Below are positions 27,381 to 36,375 of a DNA stretch of 64,000 bases, one piece after another. Position 1 is the first letter of the stretch; each line of letters starts with the position of its first letter. The stretch spans positions 111,370-175,369 of the forward strand of contig NZ_KN266213.1 in NCBI RefSeq assembly GCF_000766945.1, given 5' to 3'. The notes under the pieces were generated by a model, which saw nothing but the letters and a program-made list of their open reading frames with translations, was not told where the DNA came from and searched no databases. The translations under genes and the position numbers were made by a program. The stretch is from Cellvibrio mixtus subsp. mixtus J3-8. GTDB taxonomy: Bacteria; Pseudomonadota; Gammaproteobacteria; Pseudomonadales; Cellvibrionaceae.

Positions 27381-28463
27381 TTATTTCCTGGCGATCTCTG
27401 AATCCAGGATATTTATCCAACCACCAATGAGATTCAAATGAGAGGCGAGAATCTTAAAGCAGACCAACAACGGGATGGCAATTAACAAGCCTATAACGCC
27501 CCAAACCCAGCCCCAGGCAAACATCCACAACACCACAAGCAATGGGTTCATATTAAAACGCTGGCCAAGTACAGTCGGCGTAACCATTTGCGATTCAATA
27601 AAATTGAGTACAGTAAAAGCACCGGGAACCATGAGTGCCGCAGCCACAGAATTAAATTCTATAAACCCTACCCCGGTAAGAATTACCGTCAATAACAGGG
27701 CACCTACATAAGGAGCAAAATTAAGAATAGCCGCCAACGCGCCCCATAATAACGGGTCGTCTACTCCCAGGAGCGCCATCGCTATGCCCGTAGCAACCCC
27801 CAAACCAATGTTAATCACCGAAATTACCAATACATAACGGGAAATATCATCGCGTACCGTTTGAAAAATGATAACTGTTTTCTTTTTTTCACCAAATGAC
27901 GACTGCGCCTTTACCAAATTACGCATAAGATCATCGCCATATTCCAGGAAAAAATACGTAATCACAAACACCGAAAAAATTTGCATCACCAATAATGCTG
28001 TAGTTTCCGCAACAATAGGGAACGCAGACAACATTACGCCTTCAATCATATTTGCAACTGTATTATCGGAGGCCTTATTAGCTAAAAAAGTTGTCTTGAG
28101 TGCATTAAAGGATTCCGATAAACCATCCATTTGTACGGCAAGTTTATCGCCAAGTGCAGGCAGATTATTTAACCACTGGCTGGCAGGTTCAATTAAAAAT
28201 CCAAATGCGAAAATAAGGCTAAAAAACAAAATAATGACAACGATTAAAGAGGCCAACGCATGGGGGATTTTATGCCCGGCAAGAAAACGCACAAGGGGAC
28301 TGGAAAAAAGGGCAATAAACCCGGCAACGAGCACCGGCAGCAGTAAGGTGCGGCAAAAATATAATGTATATAGTAATGCGATAACACCTAAAAATTTTAA
28401 GGCAAGAATGACCGTCTTCTGCTGCAGCTTTTCTACCTCATGAATAATGATCCGCGTGTTCAT
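27381..28463 (-). CDS. AI-2E family transporter (YhhT/PerM-like membrane protein)
   Basis: It is a polytopic inner-membrane protein of 360 residues with about seven to eight membrane segments. The family includes TqsA, YhhT and PerM, with exporters of autoinducer-2 and of sodium among the named members; the substrate here is unknown. Recognisable are the double Pro/Gly-rich segments and the C-terminal VLGQRFNMNPLLVVLWMFAWGWVWGVIGLLIAIP (motif only partly quoted). ATG 28463 has AGGGGACAGG upstream; the frame to 28514 was rejected. It is divergent from the BON gene. Confidence 0.88.
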   Translation of the reverse strand: MNTRIIIHEVEKLQQKTVILALKFLGVIALLYTLYFCRTLLLPVLVAGFIALFSSPLVRFLAGHKIPHALASLIVVIILFFSLIFAFGFLIEPASQWLNNLPALGDKLAVQMDGLSESFNALKTTFLANKASDNTVANMIEGVMLSAFPIVAETTALLVMQIFSVFVITYFFLEYGDDLMRNLVKAQSSFGEKKKTVIIFQTVRDDISRYVLVISVINIGLGVATGIAMALLGVDDPLLWGALAAILNFAPYVGALLLTVILTGVGFIEFNSVAAALMVPGAFTVLNFIESQMVTPTVLGQRFNMNPLLVVLWMFAWGWVWGVIGLLIAIPLLVCFKILASHLNLIGGWINILDSEIARK

Positions 28464-28573
28464 TGCCTGTCCCCTGCATGGTATGTTCACTTTCCTTTGC
28501 CATTTCCATACCACATATAAACATCATCTAAAAGTTACATTTTTTGAATTTTTTGCAAAAAATCAAATACCGT

Positions 28574-28630
28574 TTATACCCGCCTGAATTTGGAAAAATA
28601 AAGAATATACAAACACTTATACCCGCCTGA
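28574..28630. repeat. Two 14-base direct repeats between the AI-2E and BON genes
   Basis: TTATACCCGCCTGA occurs at 28574-28587 and again, identically, at 28617-28630, 43 bases apart (about four helical turns). Their placement upstream of the BON gene, beside a sigma-54-like promoter, suggests binding sites for a regulator. The second copy is very close to the -24 box. Confidence 0.65.
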
Positions 28631-28636
28631 TGAACC

Positions 28637-28651
28637 TGGCATAAATTCCGC
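28637..28651 (+). promoter_or_regulatory. Candidate sigma-54 promoter for the BON gene
   Basis: TGGCATAAATTCCGC has GG and GC exactly 12 bases apart as in the -24/-12 consensus (TGGCACG-N4-TTGC). The -12 TT is CC, so the match is partial. It lies about 100 bases before the BON start and just after the 14-base direct repeats. Confidence 0.4.
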
Positions 28652-28751
28652 TGCCCCACGAACTGCGCACACCACAGTGATTAAATTTTTGTACTGCAGG
28701 TAAGGCGCAATTATCCAATGAACACCGTTTTTGGCGAAAAGGAGAAAAATC

Positions 28752-29429
28752 ATGAAATCACTACAATTCCAACCACTTTCAAGTGCATTTATTTTTGCAA
28801 TAACAATGGTGACGATATCTACAGCAAATGCCGCTGATGGAACACATGATCCGCACGTAGATAAACAATCAGCCCAGGAATATTGGGCAGAGTTCAAACA
28901 GGACAGCAAGCAAACCTGGAAAGACAGTAAAGAGGCATTTAAAGATGGGTGGATTGAAAGCAAGTTGGAAACGGCACTTGTTTTAAATAAATACCTCAAC
29001 ACGTCGGATATTGATATTAATGTGGATAACAACATCGCCACCTTAAGCGGTGAAGTGCACTCAGATATTCAAAAAGAACTCGCAGAAAATATTGCTTTAG
29101 GTATTGAAGGTATCGACTCAGTCAAAAATAATCTCAAAGTCGTAGCAAAACCCGCCGCAACCGCCAATACGCAAAGCACATCGGGGAAACCTCCTCGTCG
29201 CAGTTTTTCGCAGTATGTCAATGATGTATCGACAACCGCTGCAATTAAAACCGAATTATTGGCCTCTAAAAATGTTGAAGGCCTGGAAATTAATGTAGAC
29301 ACCTACAACAACGTTGTAACCTTGTCAGGCAAAGTAAACAGCGGGGCGCAAAAGGACCTCGCCCAGGCTATTGCAGCAAAGCAAAATGATGTTAAAAATG
29401 TGGTAAACAAATTGGATGTCAAATCGTAA
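28752..29429 (+). CDS. Periplasmic two-BON-domain protein (OsmY-like)
   Basis: It is an exported stress protein of 225 residues. A signal peptide (ending STANA) and an acidic/Lys-rich linker are followed by BON domain 1 (about residues 75-145, SKLETALVLNKYL to LKVVAKPA). A Ser/Pro linker and BON domain 2 (about 160-225, TTAAIKTELLASKNVE) follow. Proteins of this kind bind phospholipid or the envelope and rise under osmotic stress. ATG 28752 has AAAGGAG upstream; a TTG at 28731 extends the frame and was rejected. It is divergent from the AI-2E gene and ends at a hairpin. Confidence 0.9.
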   Translation: MKSLQFQPLSSAFIFAITMVTISTANAADGTHDPHVDKQSAQEYWAEFKQDSKQTWKDSKEAFKDGWIESKLETALVLNKYLNTSDIDINVDNNIATLSGEVHSDIQKELAENIALGIEGIDSVKNNLKVVAKPAATANTQSTSGKPPRRSFSQYVNDVSTTAAIKTELLASKNVEGLEINVDTYNNVVTLSGKVNSGAQKDLAQAIAAKQNDVKNVVNKLDVKS

Positions 29430-29444
29430 CCATTCATAGCGGGA

Positions 29445-29467
29445 GTGGAGATGCACGGCATCTCCAC
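29445..29467 (+). terminator. Hairpin after the BON gene, probable terminator
   Basis: A perfect 10-base inverted repeat, GTGGAGATGC / GCATCTCCAC, with loop ACG. The sequence after it is A/T-rich but has no clean T-run. Confidence 0.6.
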
Positions 29468-29639
29468 ATATTAAATATAAATATATACTTTAAATACATA
29501 AGGTTATGATTAATACCTAAAGCATAACAATAAGAATAGTAACGTTAATTAGCATTGCAGCGACTAATTTGTACTTTAACCTCCCTGCTGAATGGTTTAG
29601 TCTTACCTTAACTTAAGCTGAAAGAGATCAATACCTGCT

Positions 29640-30701
29640 TTGAATAGTCACGTCACCTCCGCCCCGGAAACCGTTACCCACCAGCTAAGCCTGGAACCGG
29701 GTGACAGTCGCCGACTTGCGAATCTCAACGGTCTGCTAGGTCAGCACCTGCGTCAGATTGAAGAACGCCTTGATATAGAAATCCGCCACCGCGGCACTGA
29801 TTTCGAGCTAATTGGTCCTGCGGATACTATTCGCGCCGCTGCCGAGCTCTTACGCAACCTCTATCAATTAACTGAACACGCCGAGCTCACTCCCGACGAA
29901 GTTCATCTGGCTTTGCAAACCTCAGGTATAGAACAGCTTATGCAACAACTTGATCAAGCCGACGCACAGGCATTCCCCGCCACTGATAACGAGGCTCCGG
30001 CGAAGGATAGCAATGGCGATGAAGGCATTACCCTTATTCGCACAAAAAAATGCACCATTAAACCACGCGGCTTAAACCAGCAACGTTATGTGCGGGCAGT
30101 TCAAAAGCACGATATCAACTTTGGCATTGGCCCGGCCGGTACCGGCAAAACCTACCTGGCGGTTGCCTGTGCAGTAGAAGCACTGCTCAAGAATGAAATC
30201 GAACGAATCCTGCTGGTGCGTCCGGCAGTGGAAGCGGGCGAAAAACTGGGCTTTTTGCCAGGAGACCTGGCGCAAAAGGTAGACCCTTACCTGCGCCCGC
30301 TCTACGACGCATTATTTGAAATGTTAGGGTTTGATACTGTGGGCAAATTGATGGAACGCGGTGTTATTGAGGTCGCCCCGCTCGCCTTTATGCGCGGTCG
30401 CACGCTGAACAACTCGTTTGTAATCCTCGACGAAAGCCAGAATACCACTCGCGAACAAATGAAAATGTTCCTGACCCGTATTGGTTTTGGTACTACCGCA
30501 GTCATTACTGGGGACCCTACCCAGATCGATTTGCCGCGCGGTATGGCATCCGGCTTGCGCCACGCGATTGAGGTACTGGATAACGTCAACGGGATTAGCT
30601 TTACCCATTTCACCTCGAAGGACGTCGTTCGCCACCCGATCGTGCAACGCATTGTGGAAGCCTATGACGCTTTTGAACAAAAGCAGCCAAAAGCCGACTG
30701 A
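29640..30701 (+). CDS. ybeZ: PhoH-family ATPase (YbeZ)
   Basis: It is a cytoplasmic P-loop ATPase that works with YbeY in RNA or ribosome quality control. The 353-residue protein has a KH-like N-terminal region (about 20-95) and the PhoH core. The core carries the P-loop [27 protein letters not shown], the Walker B LDESQNTT and [11 protein letters not shown]. No ATG exists near the start; TTG 29640 gives a length close to the E. coli protein and was kept as the start, with only a weak ribosome binding site. It precedes ybeY by one base, so the two are coupled. Confidence 0.95.
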   Translation: MNSHVTSAPETVTHQLSLEPGDSRRLANLNGLLGQHLRQIEERLDIEIRHRGTDFELIGPADTIRAAAELLRNLYQLTEHAELTPDEVHLALQTSGIEQLMQQLDQADAQAFPATDNEAPAKDSNGDEGITLIRTKKCTIKPRGLNQQRYVRAVQKHDINFGIGPAGTGKTYLAVACAVEALLKNEIERILLVRPAVEAGEKLGFLPGDLAQKVDPYLRPLYDALFEMLGFDTVGKLMERGVIEVAPLAFMRGRTLNNSFVILDESQNTTREQMKMFLTRIGFGTTAVITGDPTQIDLPRGMASGLRHAIEVLDNVNGISFTHFTSKDVVRHPIVQRIVEAYDAFEQKQPKAD

Positions 30702-30702
30702 T

Positions 30703-31173
30703 ATGTACCAGATTGATATTGAAACCAATACCAATAGCCAGCATTTACCGGCTGTTGCTGCGCTGGAAACCTGGATTGCTGCTGCGCTTAAAAGTCAGGA
30801 ACTGGACGAGGCCGAAGTCAGTCTTTATATAGTAGATGAGGCTGAAAGCCAGGAATTGAATTCGCAATACCGGGGTAAGGACAAGCCAACCAATGTGCTT
30901 TCCTTCCCTGCGGACATCCCCGAAGAAGTAGGCATTCCACTTTTGGGTGATCTCGTTGTATGCGCACCGGTAGTAGAACGGGAAGCGCAAGAGCAAGGCA
31001 AAACACTGGAGGCCCATTGGGCTCACATGTTGGTTCACGGCAGCCTGCATTTACTGGGGTTTGATCATATTGACGATGACGAAGCCGAAACTATGGAAGC
31101 ACTGGAAACCGAAATCATCACCGGGCTGGGATTCCCAGCCCCCTATCAAGACTGTCTCACTGCTGAAGAATAA
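30703..31173 (+). CDS. ybeY: Endoribonuclease YbeY (rRNA maturation factor)
   Basis: It is a zinc-dependent single-strand endoribonuclease for 16S rRNA 3' processing and ribosome quality control. The 156-residue protein has the metal-binding [11 protein letters not shown] motif. Recognisable upstream pieces are [17 protein letters not shown] and [11 protein letters not shown]. The start ATG is one base past the phoH stop; a longer frame inside phoH was rejected. It lies in the usual phoH-ybeY-corC order. Confidence 0.96.
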   Translation: MYQIDIETNTNSQHLPAVAALETWIAAALKSQELDEAEVSLYIVDEAESQELNSQYRGKDKPTNVLSFPADIPEEVGIPLLGDLVVCAPVVEREAQEQGKTLEAHWAHMLVHGSLHLLGFDHIDDDEAETMEALETEIITGLGFPAPYQDCLTAEE

Positions 31174-31193
31174 AGACCTTGGGAACTATCATC

Positions 31194-32051
31194 ATGTCGG
31201 ACGAACATCCGAGTAGCACCACCACCGAAAAACACGAACGATCCTGGCTGGATAAGCTCCTCCACGCCTTCAGCGCGGAACCGAAATCCCGCGATGAATT
31301 GATGGAAATCATTAAAGACGCCGCCGATAACCAATTACTGGATCAGGAAGCCCTGAGCATCATTGAGGGTGCGATGGATGTTTCGTCCTTGCAAGCCCGC
31401 GAAATTATGGTGCCGCGCTCCCATATCGTGGCCATTCGCATTGAAGATTCCCCGCAGGAGTACCTGCCAAAAATTATCGAATCCGGCCATTCCCGTTTTC
31501 CGGTCATTGGTGAAAACATCGACGATGTGCGGGGCATTTTGCTGGCGAAAGATTTATTACCACTCGCCCTCAAAGGCACTGATAACTTCAACATCGAAAC
31601 CATCTTGCGCCCGGCGAATATCATTCCCGAGAGTAAACGGGTAAATATTTTGTTGCGTGAATTCCGTGAAAACCGTTACCACATGGCATTGGTGATGGAT
31701 GAATACGGCGGGATCACCGGCCTGTTGACTATTGAAGATATTCTTGAAGAAATCGTTGGCGAAATTGAAGATGAAACCGATGAGGAAGAAGAAACATCTG
31801 ATTACATCAAGCGTGTAAGCGAAAATGATTACATCATCAAAGCGCTTACTCCTATCGAAAGTTTTAACGAATTTTTCGGTACCATTTTCAGCGATGAAGA
31901 TTTCGATACTCTCGGCGGCATATTAATGCAGGAGTTTGGCCATTTGCCCAAGCGGAATGAAGTTGTCCAATTGGACAACATGCAATTCCGTGTACTCTAT
32001 GCTGATAACCGTCAGATTCATTTGCTGAGGTTGACGATTTTAAACGACTGA
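31194..32051 (+). CDS. corC: CorC/HlyC-family CBS-domain protein (Mg/Co efflux accessory)
   Basis: It is a protein of 285 residues with two CBS domains (about 65-185) and a C-terminal CorC/HlyC domain (about 200-285, FNEFFGTIFSDEDFDTLGG). Family members assist Mg2+ and Co2+ export; this short CorC type lacks the membrane DUF21 domain. Recognisable are VPRSHIVAI, SGHSRFPVI and LVMDEYGGITGLLTIEDILEEIVGEIEDE (partly quoted). ATG 31194 has GGGAAC upstream; a TTG at 31179 was rejected. It is the third gene of phoH-ybeY-corC and precedes the lnt gene, with a terminator between. Confidence 0.94.
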   Translation: MSDEHPSSTTTEKHERSWLDKLLHAFSAEPKSRDELMEIIKDAADNQLLDQEALSIIEGAMDVSSLQAREIMVPRSHIVAIRIEDSPQEYLPKIIESGHSRFPVIGENIDDVRGILLAKDLLPLALKGTDNFNIETILRPANIIPESKRVNILLREFRENRYHMALVMDEYGGITGLLTIEDILEEIVGEIEDETDEEEETSDYIKRVSENDYIIKALTPIESFNEFFGTIFSDEDFDTLGGILMQEFGHLPKRNEVVQLDNMQFRVLYADNRQIHLLRLTILND

Positions 32052-32152
32052 CCTAATCATTTTATGAAATAGGAAAAGGCTACCTAGCGGAGGGATTGTT
32101 ACCCTGCTGTAGTACCCGATCCCTGGTTAAGTCTAACCATTTAAATCCAATA

Positions 32153-32181
32153 AAATCCCGCCTTCTGGCGGGATTTTTTTA
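32153..32181 (+). terminator. Rho-independent terminator between corC and lnt
   Basis: Stem AATCCCGCC / GGCGGGATT with loop TTCT, followed by a T-tract (32160-32180). It lies only about 20 bases before the lnt start. Confidence 0.88.
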
Positions 32182-32198
32182 AACTATCGAAAATAATT

Positions 32199-33749
32199 AT
32201 GATTGCCAGAAATGTTTTAAATTTACCCGATAAATATGTACTGTTAATCGCACTGATAAGTGGTGCATTCATTACATTGAGTTTTGCACCGTTCAATGTC
32301 TGGCCAATTACCCTGGTGAGCCTTATTGCATTTGCGCTACTTCTGAAAGAGCAGCCATTAAAAAATGTATTGTGGCGAAGCTTTGCGTTCGGCGTTGGAT
32401 TTTACTGCGCAGGCATTCACTGGATTTACACCAGCATTCATCATTTTGGTGGCGCATCTCCGTTATTTGCAGCCTTCCTGGTATTTATTTTCGCCTGCTT
32501 TATGGCTGTGATATTTTGCATTCCATTTTATATTTTCGGAAAATGGTTTAGTTACAACCGCTTTGCAATAACACTTGCCCTGCCCGCCTGCTGGATGATG
32601 GGTGAGTGGATTCGCACCTGGTTACTGACCGGTTTCCCGTGGTTATATCTGGGTTACGCCCACTTAAATACCTGGCTTGCCGGCTGGGCACCCGTCGCTG
32701 GCGTAATCAGTATCAGCTTTATTCTGGTGTTCGGCGCCGGTGTAATTGCAGAATGGTTGTGGCGCTATAGAAGCGACTCGATTAAGAATATTTCCCTCGT
32801 TATTCTCAGTAGCTGCGCAATATTGTTTTGGGTGATGGGTGCAGGCTTAAAAACTATCACCTGGGCCGAACCAGATACCAAACCCATCACTGTCGGGATG
32901 GTGCAACCTAATATCGATCAAAGTATTAAACTGAGTTTTAATCAAGCGTCCACTATTGCTGCATTGAATCAATTACGCGAATTAAGCAATGATTTATGGA
33001 AAAATAATTGGGTAATTTGGCCCGAAGCAGCCATCCCGACTTCGCTGACTTATCACGATGCCCTGCCTTTCCTGGAAGAAATAAATAAACAGGCATCCCT
33101 CAATGAATCAGCTTTATTTACCGGTGTCATTTATGAAGACCGCGAACAACAAAAATATTACAACTCGGTTGCCGGTTTGGGTAATGGTTATGGTTTTTAC
33201 CACAAGCGCCGCCTCGTGCCTTTTGGTGAATATGTTCCATTAGAAGATCAATTGCGCGGATTAATTGAATTCTTCAATTTACCTACATCATTTATTCACG
33301 TTGGCCCACAAGACCAACATGGTTTGATTGCCAATGGTGTACGTATTACACCAGCAATTTGTTATGAGATTGTTTATCCCGATTTAATTGCTACTGCCGC
33401 TAAAGAGACTCAAGTATTGTTGAGCGTAAATAACCTCGGCTGGTTTCTGGATTCGATTCAATCCAAGCAATTTATGCAAATGGCTCAAATGCGCGCATTG
33501 GAAACTGGCCGCTACCTGGTGTACTCAACAAATAATGGCCCCAGTGCCATCATCGATAATAAGGGCAAGATCCTGAGCAAGAGTGATTCCTTCAAAGCCC
33601 AAACATTCACTGGCACTATTTATGCCGTTAAAGACTGGACACCCTTTATGATCGTTACCAGCGGCCCAATAGTATTGCTTGCCACATTGATTTTACTGGC
33701 GCTGGCCACGCCACAAATGTTGCGTAAACCTGAAGCCAGCACCGGCTAA
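32199..33749 (+). CDS. lnt: Apolipoprotein N-acyltransferase
   Basis: It N-acylates the N-terminal cysteine of lipoproteins in the inner membrane, the last step of lipoprotein maturation. The 516-residue protein has about six to seven N-terminal membrane segments. A nitrilase domain in the periplasm follows, with WPEAAIP (catalytic Glu), LVPFGEYVP (region of the catalytic Lys) and the CYE motif with the catalytic Cys. A terminal membrane segment closes it. No ribosome binding site stands out before ATG 32199. It ends the miaB-to-lnt neighbourhood. Confidence 0.96.
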   Translation: MIARNVLNLPDKYVLLIALISGAFITLSFAPFNVWPITLVSLIAFALLLKEQPLKNVLWRSFAFGVGFYCAGIHWIYTSIHHFGGASPLFAAFLVFIFACFMAVIFCIPFYIFGKWFSYNRFAITLALPACWMMGEWIRTWLLTGFPWLYLGYAHLNTWLAGWAPVAGVISISFILVFGAGVIAEWLWRYRSDSIKNISLVILSSCAILFWVMGAGLKTITWAEPDTKPITVGMVQPNIDQSIKLSFNQASTIAALNQLRELSNDLWKNNWVIWPEAAIPTSLTYHDALPFLEEINKQASLNESALFTGVIYEDREQQKYYNSVAGLGNGYGFYHKRRLVPFGEYVPLEDQLRGLIEFFNLPTSFIHVGPQDQHGLIANGVRITPAICYEIVYPDLIATAAKETQVLLSVNNLGWFLDSIQSKQFMQMAQMRALETGRYLVYSTNNGPSAIIDNKGKILSKSDSFKAQTFTGTIYAVKDWTPFMIVTSGPIVLLATLILLALATPQMLRKPEASTG

Positions 33750-33802
33750 TTATTTCAAATGTCACAGCAAGATTGTTCTAATACCATCTACGAATAATAT
33801 TT

Positions 33803-34753
33803 ATGCCAATAACAATTAGCACACGCTTCACGTTGCCGGGTAATTATCAACGGGATAACTTTTTTACTTTTCATCAACGCGATACGCAAATGCTATCGGA
33901 GATTGTAAAAGATAATCAGCTCATAAAAGGTATCTGCTGGTATGACCTGCCAGCACAACTCACAGTGACATTAAAAAAGCAGCAACTCACAGCTGAGTTA
34001 CACATAGATTCAGGGCGTAAAAAACTCGACGCTGTATCAATAGAGAAAGAGTTGCGACACCTCGTAAAACATATGCTGGGCCTTAACCAGGCCGTCGATG
34101 AATTTGAATCTTTCATTCAATACCACCCTCATCTTGGGCCTCTTATCGCCAAACAATCCGGGCTGCGTGTTCCACAGAGTGCATCCGCCTTTGAAGCGTT
34201 GAGCTGGGCAATTACCGGCCAACAAATCAGTGTTAATGCTGCAGTATCACTACGACGCAATTTAATTCGTTACGCCGGGGTGCAACATTCTTCCGGTATT
34301 TATTGTTATCCAGGCGCCGCACAACTGATCAGGTTTACGGTAGATGAATTACGCTCGCAAGGTTTCTCACAAACCAAAGCGCAAACAATACTTGAATTGG
34401 CCAGGATGATTTATTCAGGCCAATTGCCGCTTGAGCAATGGTTGCGCGATTATTGGAACAACAACCGGCTTCCTGCGCAGGATATTTATGATCGGCTGAT
34501 ACAGGTTAAGGGAGTTGGCCCCTGGACAATCAATTATGCGCTCCTGCGTGGATTTGGCTGGCTCGATGGATCACTCCATGGTGACGTTGCTGTACGGCGA
34601 AATTTGCAATGGTTATTAGCGTCTGACAAGTTGATAAATAAAGAGGAAAAAATCAGCGAAGCCGCAACGAAAGAATGGCTCGTCGAATTCTCACCCTGGC
34701 GAGCATTGGTCGCGGCACATTTATGGGCAATGCAAAAAACAGATGGTTATTAG
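33803..34753 (+). CDS. AlkA-like DNA-3-methyladenine glycosylase II
   Basis: It excises alkylated bases in base-excision repair. The 316-residue protein has a helix-hairpin-helix/GPD domain in its second half: ALSWAITGQQISVNAAVSLRR, then LIQVKGVGPWTINYALLRG and the catalytic Asp in HGDVAVRRNL. An N-terminal beta domain resembles that of AlkA. There is no Ada domain. It is convergent with the halogenase gene; their 3' ends almost touch and share the hairpin 34753-34770. Confidence 0.92.
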   Translation: MPITISTRFTLPGNYQRDNFFTFHQRDTQMLSEIVKDNQLIKGICWYDLPAQLTVTLKKQQLTAELHIDSGRKKLDAVSIEKELRHLVKHMLGLNQAVDEFESFIQYHPHLGPLIAKQSGLRVPQSASAFEALSWAITGQQISVNAAVSLRRNLIRYAGVQHSSGIYCYPGAAQLIRFTVDELRSQGFSQTKAQTILELARMIYSGQLPLEQWLRDYWNNNRLPAQDIYDRLIQVKGVGPWTINYALLRGFGWLDGSLHGDVAVRRNLQWLLASDKLINKEEKISEAATKEWLVEFSPWRALVAAHLWAMQKTDGY

Positions 34754-34770
34754 CGCACATTATTGTGCGC
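34753..34770. terminator. Symmetric hairpin at the convergent ends of the glycosylase and halogenase genes
   Basis: GCGCACA / TGTGCGC with loop TTAT. It overlaps the last codons of the halogenase gene. No T-run follows, so a terminator role is only possible. Confidence 0.4.
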
Positions 34771-36277
34771 AATAGTTAGCGATATAGTCTGCATGTGTTG
34801 GCATAGCATTAACAGAATTGGCAACTACTGATTTTATTTCAGAAAAAAAATTTCTCAGTTGTTGCTCAGATAAAACATCCACTAACGGATGATGATTATT
34901 AGATTCCAGCCCTTGGCCTTGCATAACTGCAAACCAACTGTCCTCGGAAAAAAGTTCATTGCTATCGTGATATATCTTCCCCTCTTGCCGATATAAATCT
35001 ATTCTCTTTTCCAGGCTATCTGGAATTGGCATGGTACGGCAGTAATTCCAAAAAGCAGAATCTTGCCGATGGGTTGCTTTATAGTGGAGCACGATAAAAT
35101 CTCTGATAAACAATAAATTCCGCTGCAAAATCTCATTATATGCATCTATATTGCCTTGGTTAAAATATTTGCCAGGAAAAAACTCCAATAACTTTTTGAT
35201 ACTGGTTTGGATTAAATGGATACTGGTTGATTCAAGGGGCTCAATGAATCCGCTGGATAACCCTACAGCCACACAATTTTTATTCCAGAATTTACGGCGC
35301 ATTCCGGTTTTAAACCTCACAACGCGAGGCTCTGCCAATAGGCCTCCTTCAACGTTATTTAATAAAATCTGGCGGGCCTGTTCATCGCACATAAATCGGC
35401 TGGAATAAACGTGGCCATTGCCAGTACGATGTTGTAATGGGATATGCCATTGCCATCCGGCTTTTTGGGCAACAGAGCGCGTGTAAGGCTTGGGAGGATG
35501 TATATTCGCGGTTGGTACAGCGATAGCACTATCGCAAGGCAATAAATTACTCCAGTCTTCATAACCTGTGCCCAAAGCCTCTTCTATTAAAATGCCGCGA
35601 AATCCGCTACAGTCAATAAACAAGTCTCCCGAATAAACCCTTCCGTCTTCCAACAAAACAGAATCAATAAACCCGTTGTCCTCCTGTAATTTTACCCGGG
35701 TTATTTTTCCTTCAATTCGCCCAACGCCTTTATTTTCAGCATAATTGCGCAAATATTTAGCATATAAACCCGCATCAAAATGATACGCATACTTGATATT
35801 ACCCAGAGGTGACCGGGTGATATTCAGTGGATGCATAAATTTATTATTGCGCGCGGCCAACGCCCCAACAGAATAATCTTCCGGATTGTAATTACCTCCC
35901 TGCTTGCTCATTTTTAAAAAATAATTATAAAAATGCAACGAATCTATATTGACACCATAGCTGCCAAAAGGATGGATATAAGACTCACCCACATTTCCCC
36001 AGTTAATGAATTCAATACCTAATTTAAAGGTTGCCTGGGTGCTACGCATAAAATCCTGTTCATCAATTCCGAGGATTTTATTGAAAACACCAATATGTGG
36101 AATAGTGGCCTCACCCACACCAATAGTACCAATAGCATCTGATTCAATTAGCTGGATAGAATATTTATCATTGCCCAATACTTTGGCGAGTGTGGCTGCA
36201 GTCATCCATCCGGCCGTGCCGCCACCAACAATAATAATCGTGTTAATTCGTTGTGAAATATGCGCATCAGAATTCAT
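34760..36277 (-). CDS. Flavin-dependent tryptophan-halogenase-family protein
   Basis: It belongs to the FAD-dependent halogenases that chlorinate or brominate aromatic substrates through HOX. From ATG 36277 it has 505 residues. Visible are the FAD-binding GGGTAG near residue 14, the FKLGIEF segment carrying the Lys conserved as catalytic, and the halogenase motif W.W.IP as GWQWHIP. These suggest an active enzyme. The substrate is unknown: family members beside TonB receptors in oligotrophic proteobacteria often act on non-tryptophan substrates such as indoles or carrier-bound groups. It follows the TonB receptor gene in the same direction, with a terminator in between. The longer frame to 36337 has no better start. 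Confidence 0.9.
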   Translation of the reverse strand: MNSDAHISQRINTIIIVGGGTAGWMTAATLAKVLGNDKYSIQLIESDAIGTIGVGEATIPHIGVFNKILGIDEQDFMRSTQATFKLGIEFINWGNVGESYIHPFGSYGVNIDSLHFYNYFLKMSKQGGNYNPEDYSVGALAARNNKFMHPLNITRSPLGNIKYAYHFDAGLYAKYLRNYAENKGVGRIEGKITRVKLQEDNGFIDSVLLEDGRVYSGDLFIDCSGFRGILIEEALGTGYEDWSNLLPCDSAIAVPTANIHPPKPYTRSVAQKAGWQWHIPLQHRTGNGHVYSSRFMCDEQARQILLNNVEGGLLAEPRVVRFKTGMRRKFWNKNCVAVGLSSGFIEPLESTSIHLIQTSIKKLLEFFPGKYFNQGNIDAYNEILQRNLLFIRDFIVLHYKATHRQDSAFWNYCRTMPIPDSLEKRIDLYRQEGKIYHDSNELFSEDSWFAVMQGQGLESNNHHPLVDVLSEQQLRNFFSEIKSVVANSVNAMPTHADYIANYCAQ

Positions 36278-36320
36278 AAGGCTGCAATAGCTCCGTGAAA
36301 AAGCGTTCGAATCTACTGGC

Positions 36321-36352
36321 AAAAACGCCCATGCCATTTACATGGCATGGGC
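36321..36352 (-). terminator. Rho-independent terminator between the TonB receptor and halogenase genes
   Basis: A perfect 11-base stem (GCCCATGCCAT / ATGGCATGGGC, loop of four) lies at 36327-36352. On the minus strand it is followed at once by G and five T. It should reduce read-through from the receptor into the halogenase gene. Confidence 0.82.
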
Positions 36353-36375
36353 AAATGAGAACCAGAGGGGTTAGA

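Noticed and set aside
27381-28463. AI-2 quorum-sensing transporter claim
   Set aside because: The family name is broad; many members do not move AI-2 and no luxS or lsr gene is in the window.
34760-36277. Claim that the halogenase is a free-tryptophan 5-, 6- or 7-halogenase
   Set aside because: Motifs show family and probable activity only; no pyrrolnitrin- or rebeccamycin-type gene cluster surrounds it.
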